Origin: Hallerella porci | GTDB lineage: Bacteria; Fibrobacterota; Fibrobacteria; Fibrobacterales; Fibrobacteraceae | Assembly (NCBI RefSeq): GCF_003148885.1 | Contig: NZ_QGHD01000024.1 | Location: 1 to 36,955, forward strand | Length of the DNA: 36,955 nt | Direction of reading: 5' to 3' | Part shown: positions 34,193-36,955 of the stretch, piece after piece | How the letters are laid out: the number at the start of each line of letters is the position of its first letter | Numbering within the stretch: the stretch's first letter is position 1 | Translations under genes and position numbers: made by a program | The notes under the pieces: model-generated | The model's database searches: none | Told to the model about the DNA's origin: nothing | Seen by the model: only the letters and a program-made list of their open reading frames with translations

Positions 34193-34394
34193 TTACTTTT
34201 TTAAAAGATTAAGCACTTCTTGAATTGAATCACAAGCACTTTCAAATGAAATTTCTTTTATACTTTGATTTTGAAATCCTCTCCAAAAATCTTTCTTGCA
34301 TGTAATTTTGTAAAACAAGTTGACTCGTAATTCGCTTTTCTTGTGCAATTTTCTTTACCCGAGCTTTGAGTTGCATTGAATTTTTTACTGTCAT
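34193..34394 (-). pseudogene. AbiEii toxin gene remnant, internally deleted
   Basis: The start ATG (34394-34392) overlaps the antitoxin stop by 4 nt, as in AbiE operons. The first 50 codons read MTVKNSMQLKARVKKIA, then LQNYMQERFLERISKSKYKRNFI, the usual opening of AbiEii nucleotidyltransferases, then a TGA (34244-34242). The catalytic core that normally follows (KGG...) is absent. Another frame continues KEISFESACDSIQEVLNLLKK to a TAA at 34193, which looks like an AbiEii C-terminus. So head and tail survive and the roughly 200 residues between are gone, with a frameshift at the join. Confidence 0.72.
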
Positions 34395-34984
34395 AAAAGC
34401 ACCTCTAGATAGTTCAAAATTTTAGGTTTTACTCGAAGTTTTTCTGCATATCCAATCAATTTTTGAAAATTCTTTTCTTTAGATTGCACATATTTTTTCA
34501 TCGCTTTTCCAATCAGCTGAATATTTCCATCATTTCCACGCATTATATCGCAAAGAGTTCTTTCAATATCATAAACTTTAATTTTATTTCCACTCGGAGA
34601 ATTCACCTCTGTAATTCCTAAAGAGTAATTTTTCAAAACAACTCTCTTTATAAAAATTTTTTCTTCTTTTAGAGAAGGAGTATTATAACCTTGAGGAAAT
34701 GTCATCGCGTAAACCGATGGCGTTTGATCCGAATAGCCAAATAAATAAAGCGCAGTTTCTCCCGAAAAAATGCCTCGGCTATATTTCTGTTGCAAAAGAA
34801 ACATTTCATCTTCCCACGCATTCGCTTGAACATAAATTCCTCGGGAATACGAATAAATTTCGCCCAAATCAACTAATTGCTTTAATTGTGCACGCGGTAA
34901 CCCTGCAGCCGACACTTCTGCAGTCATAAGCGTCCCATTTGTTGAACGCTTGAGCATTCGATGAATTTTATCTAAATATCCCAT
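34391..34984 (-). CDS. AbiEi-type antitoxin/transcriptional regulator
   Basis: A 197-aa type IV toxin-antitoxin antitoxin. The N-terminal winged helix (TLMTAEVSAAGLPRAQLKQLVDLGEIYSYSRGIYV) should bind DNA, and the C-terminal domain begins GIFSGETALYLFGYSDQTP, the AbiEi signature. Two ATG codons stand in tandem (34987, 34984); GAGAGG is only 2 nt from the first and 5 nt from the second, so I prefer the second. It appears intact although its toxin partner is deleted. Confidence 0.85.
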   Translation of the reverse strand: MGYLDKIHRMLKRSTNGTLMTAEVSAAGLPRAQLKQLVDLGEIYSYSRGIYVQANAWEDEMFLLQQKYSRGIFSGETALYLFGYSDQTPSVYAMTFPQGYNTPSLKEEKIFIKRVVLKNYSLGITEVNSPSGNKIKVYDIERTLCDIMRGNDGNIQLIGKAMKKYVQSKEKNFQKLIGYAEKLRVKPKILNYLEVLL

Positions 34985-34997
34985 CATTTCCTCTCAT

Positions 34998-35040
34998 TAC
35001 AATCACACATTAAATTATACAAAAATAATGTGTGGTTGTA
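34998..35040 (-). promoter_or_regulatory. abiE promoter with flanking inverted-repeat operator
   Basis: TACAATCACACATTA (34998-35012) and TAATGTGTGGTTGTA (35026-35040) are complementary at 14 of 15 positions and flank a 13-bp spacer with TATAAT on the minus strand (35019-35014). ATTACA (35042-35037) is a possible -35 at 17 bp. AbiEi proteins repress their own operon by binding such repeats. Confidence 0.8.
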
Positions 35041-35041
35041 A

Positions 35042-36355
35042 TTATTCGTTCCACGGAGGATTGATTTCTTCGGGCTTTGTTTTTAAAATGCGGTAAACGA
35101 AATAGGCGACGATGGAAGCGGTACAGCCGACTTGCAAAAACGGGAAAAATGTTTTGATACAAAACAGATAAACGAGATTGTAAAGTTGATACGCCGAATC
35201 GTAATCGAAGAGAATCGTTGCGATAAAAAGTTGTAAAGGCGAATAAGTCGCAAGGAAATGCGGCAAAAGCTGCGCTAAAAATAAAGCCATCAAAATCAAC
35301 TTCGCTTTTTGCGAAGCTAAAAAATAACCGCGGTCAAATAATGTGAGAGAAAAGAGAACGACTAAAGGACAGAGCAAAACAAAATCGTGATCCGAGCAAT
35401 AAGTGATAATCGGATAAAAGACGAGAACCGGCGCAATTTGAATCCACGGCGAAGGCGATTTGCGGAATAGATAACAAAGAGTTCCGCAAGCACTTGCGCA
35501 AAGAATCATCCAAACGATACGTCCCGTCGGTCCAAACCACAAAACCAATTTTCGCACGAGTATAAAGTTTAAATTGCTCGCTTCTAAATAAGGCGCGCCC
35601 ATTTTCGGAATAAGCAAAATCAAATCGATCGGCGATTCATGTAAAACGTATGCCGGCCAAAGAGTCGCTAAAATACAAATTCCCAAAGCGATTCCGATGC
35701 TTTTCCATTTCTGCGAAAAGAGGAGCGGGAAAATAAAAAGTCCACCCACTTGCGGTTTGATAAGTAAAATCGCCCAAGCAATTCCTAGTAAAATTTGCTT
35801 GTCCCGTTTTAATGCATAGCAAAAAGCAAACATCGCAACGAGCAAAAGCGGACTATAATTCATCACGCAAATGACTCGCAGATAAGGATATAAAATAACC
35901 ACAACGAGCATTTCCCAAAATAAAACGCGATCTAAAATCGCAGAGGGTTCCCACCGCGACAAATACCGCAACAAGAAAAAGAGAATCGCTAAATAGACGA
36001 AAAGTAAAATTCCTGCGCAAACGACAGTCGGCAAATAGGCATACCACCAAAAAAGCGTAAAATGCCAAGGCGGATAAAAATGCACATATTCTTGTTTGCC
36101 GTTACAATTCGAAGGCATATCAGGACGGCTCAGCCCGCAATATTTTTCATGCTCCATTTCATGATTCCAAACATAAAACGGATTGATTCCCTCGCGCACT
36201 AAACTAATTTCATTATGTCGAAATCCAATATCACAATAATCAAACGGCAACGCTGCAATTTTCGGCAAAGCTGTATTATAAAAAATCACCCCGAGCAACA
36301 CGGCAAAGATGATTTTAACAATCGAATTTCTGTTTCTTTTTATAAAATTTGCCAC
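35042..36355 (-). CDS. GT87-like integral membrane glycosyltransferase
   Basis: A 437-aa polytopic membrane protein with about ten hydrophobic helices. The loop after the first helix contains DIGFRHNEISLVREGINPFYVW (acidic residue in the GT-C position) and YPPWHFTLFWWYAYLP; ILLIKPQVGGLFIFPLLF is the KPQ signature of the GT87/DUF2029 family, which use polyprenyl-phosphate sugars as donors. GTG start with GGAG about 10 nt upstream. Its last 275 bp of plus-strand DNA (35058-35332) recur at the window end. Confidence 0.75.
   Translation of the reverse strand: MANFIKRNRNSIVKIIFAVLLGVIFYNTALPKIAALPFDYCDIGFRHNEISLVREGINPFYVWNHEMEHEKYCGLSRPDMPSNCNGKQEYVHFYPPWHFTLFWWYAYLPTVVCAGILLFVYLAILFFLLRYLSRWEPSAILDRVLFWEMLVVVILYPYLRVICVMNYSPLLLVAMFAFCYALKRDKQILLGIAWAILLIKPQVGGLFIFPLLFSQKWKSIGIALGICILATLWPAYVLHESPIDLILLIPKMGAPYLEASNLNFILVRKLVLWFGPTGRIVWMILCASACGTLCYLFRKSPSPWIQIAPVLVFYPIITYCSDHDFVLLCPLVVLFSLTLFDRGYFLASQKAKLILMALFLAQLLPHFLATYSPLQLFIATILFDYDSAYQLYNLVYLFCIKTFFPFLQVGCTASIVAYFVYRILKTKPEEINPPWNE
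35058..35332 (-). repeat. 275-bp direct repeat, copy 1
   Basis: Identical over its whole length to 36681-36955 (offset 1623 bp). It encodes the C-terminal end of the GT87 protein except the last few residues. Confidence 0.97.
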
Positions 36356-36661
36356 CGCAAAATTTCTCCAATTTTTCAGGAAAATTTAATTTTTCTAAAT
36401 AAACTACGGCAAAATTTTTCCAAAACCGAATGAATTTTTACATTCCCGCGCGGAGCGCCAATTTCAATTAACAATTAACAATTGAGAATTAGGTGCACCT
36501 TTGACGCGCGGGTTATAAACTGCAGCGAAGCTGCCTAACTTTATAATTGTTAATTGTTAATTGTTAATTATCAATTATGCATTATTAGCCAATGCACAAT
36601 TGGAAATAATGGCGGCAAAGCCGCGCGAGGGGATGCGCAAAAGTTTGAAGCAAAATGCGAC
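36356..36661. other. AT-rich spacer between the GT87 genes
   Basis: No gene seen. It contains the 19-bp inverted repeat described separately, the palindrome AGGTGCACCT (36491-36500), the hairpin GCAGC-GAA-GCTGC (36522-36534) and a GCGGC-AAA-GCCGC hairpin (36612-36624). GC-rich patches (CCCGCGCGGAGCGCC) sit among AT-rich runs. It looks like a small repetitive or MITE-like element. Confidence 0.5.
36465..36563. repeat. 19-bp inverted repeat built of TTAACAA heptads
   Basis: CAATTAACAATTAACAATT (36465-36483) and its exact complement (36545-36563) flank 61 bp that hold two smaller palindromes. Each arm is itself a tandem of the 7-mer AATTAAC. Confidence 0.88.
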
Positions 36662-36955
36662 TTAAAATTTTTTCCACAACGGATTGATTTCTTCGGGCTT
36701 TGTTTTTAAAATGCGGTAAACGAAATAGGCGACGATGGAAGCGGTACAGCCGACTTGCAAAAACGGGAAAAATGTTTTGATACAAAACAGATAAACGAGA
36801 TTGTAAAGTTGATACGCCGAATCGTAATCGAAGAGAATCGTTGCGATAAAAAGTTGTAAAGGCGAATAAGTCGCAAGGAAATGCGGCAAAAGCTGCGCTA
36901 AAAATAAAGCCATCAAAATCAACTTCGCTTTTTGCGAAGCTAAAAAATAACCGCG
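36662..36955 (-). CDS. Second GT87-like gene, 3' part only
   Basis: The last 97 codons of a second membrane glycosyltransferase, open at the window edge. From RGYFLASQKAKL to EEINP it is identical to the neighbouring GT87 protein; only the tail differs (LWKKF against PWNE). Either a tandem duplicate with a conserved 3' end, a truncated copy, or an assembly repeat at the sequence end. Confidence 0.7.
   Translation of the reverse strand, partial: RGYFLASQKAKLILMALFLAQLLPHFLATYSPLQLFIATILFDYDSAYQLYNLVYLFCIKTFFPFLQVGCTASIVAYFVYRILKTKPEEINPLWKKF
36681..36955 (-). repeat. 275-bp direct repeat, copy 2 (cut by the window end)
   Basis: Identical to 35058-35332. The repeat reaches the last base of the window, so its true length is unknown. 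Confidence 0.97.

Noticed and set aside
34242-34394. 50-codon frame as a genuine small gene
   Set aside because: It matches the opening of AbiEii toxins, starts at the toxin position and is followed by the toxin's C-terminal codons in another frame, so a deletion remnant is simpler.

Overview
The window looks like chromosomal DNA of a Fibrobacter-like bacterium (Fibrobacterota). Three things point there. A secreted family 1 pectate lyase carries poly-serine linkers and a type IX secretion-like C-terminal tail. A GH5 endoglucanase-like lipoprotein has a Ser-rich stalk and a carbohydrate-binding-like domain. The sigma factor is short, lacks region 1.1 and resembles the Bacteroidota primary sigma. 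The assignment is inferred from gene content; no database search was possible.

Layout. 1-2.9 kb: miaA, diverging from a YibQ-like protein and pdxJ. 3-9.5 kb: an FKBP prolyl isomerase lipoprotein with an 87-bp coding repeat, a small outer membrane protein, the pectate lyase, a secreted cysteine-repeat protein, a 72-aa protein and folD. 9.5-9.9 kb: a non-coding block of consecutive hairpins ahead of the GH5 gene. 11.9-17.4 kb: tcdA, a FadL-type porin, a membrane-anchored NERD protein, the prfA-prmC pair and a 71-aa gene. 17.4-26 kb: a minus-strand run batD-batE-mrp-DUF971-sigma-TPR-TPR lipoprotein, with three junctions overlapping by 1-4 nt. 26-31 kb: a ModF-like double ATPase converging on a LRAT-protein/TolC/HlyD-type adaptor run, then tRNA-Val(CAC). 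31-34 kb: a PTS IIA protein, aroD and a GltD/NfnB-like flavoprotein. 34.2-36.9 kb: an AbiE locus whose toxin gene is internally deleted, then two GT87 membrane glycosyltransferase genes sharing a 275-bp identical 3' end, separated by AT-rich inverted repeats.

How genes work together. PL1 and GH5 serve plant cell wall breakdown, one probably exported by T9SS and the other lipid-anchored. PrmC methylates the release factor made by prfA. Mrp and DUF971 are probably Fe-S cluster factors. BatD/E are parts of an envelope stress complex whose other members are not here. TolC and the adaptor need a permease encoded elsewhere.

Most notable signals: the gutted AbiE toxin beside an intact antitoxin and a near-perfect operator; a set of starts with a -10/-7-like hexamer about 6-9 nt upstream and no Shine-Dalgarno, suggesting (near-)leaderless mRNAs and Bacteroidota-like TATCTTTG promoter elements; the hairpin array at 9.6 kb; the GT87 duplication; and several dyads placed on promoters.
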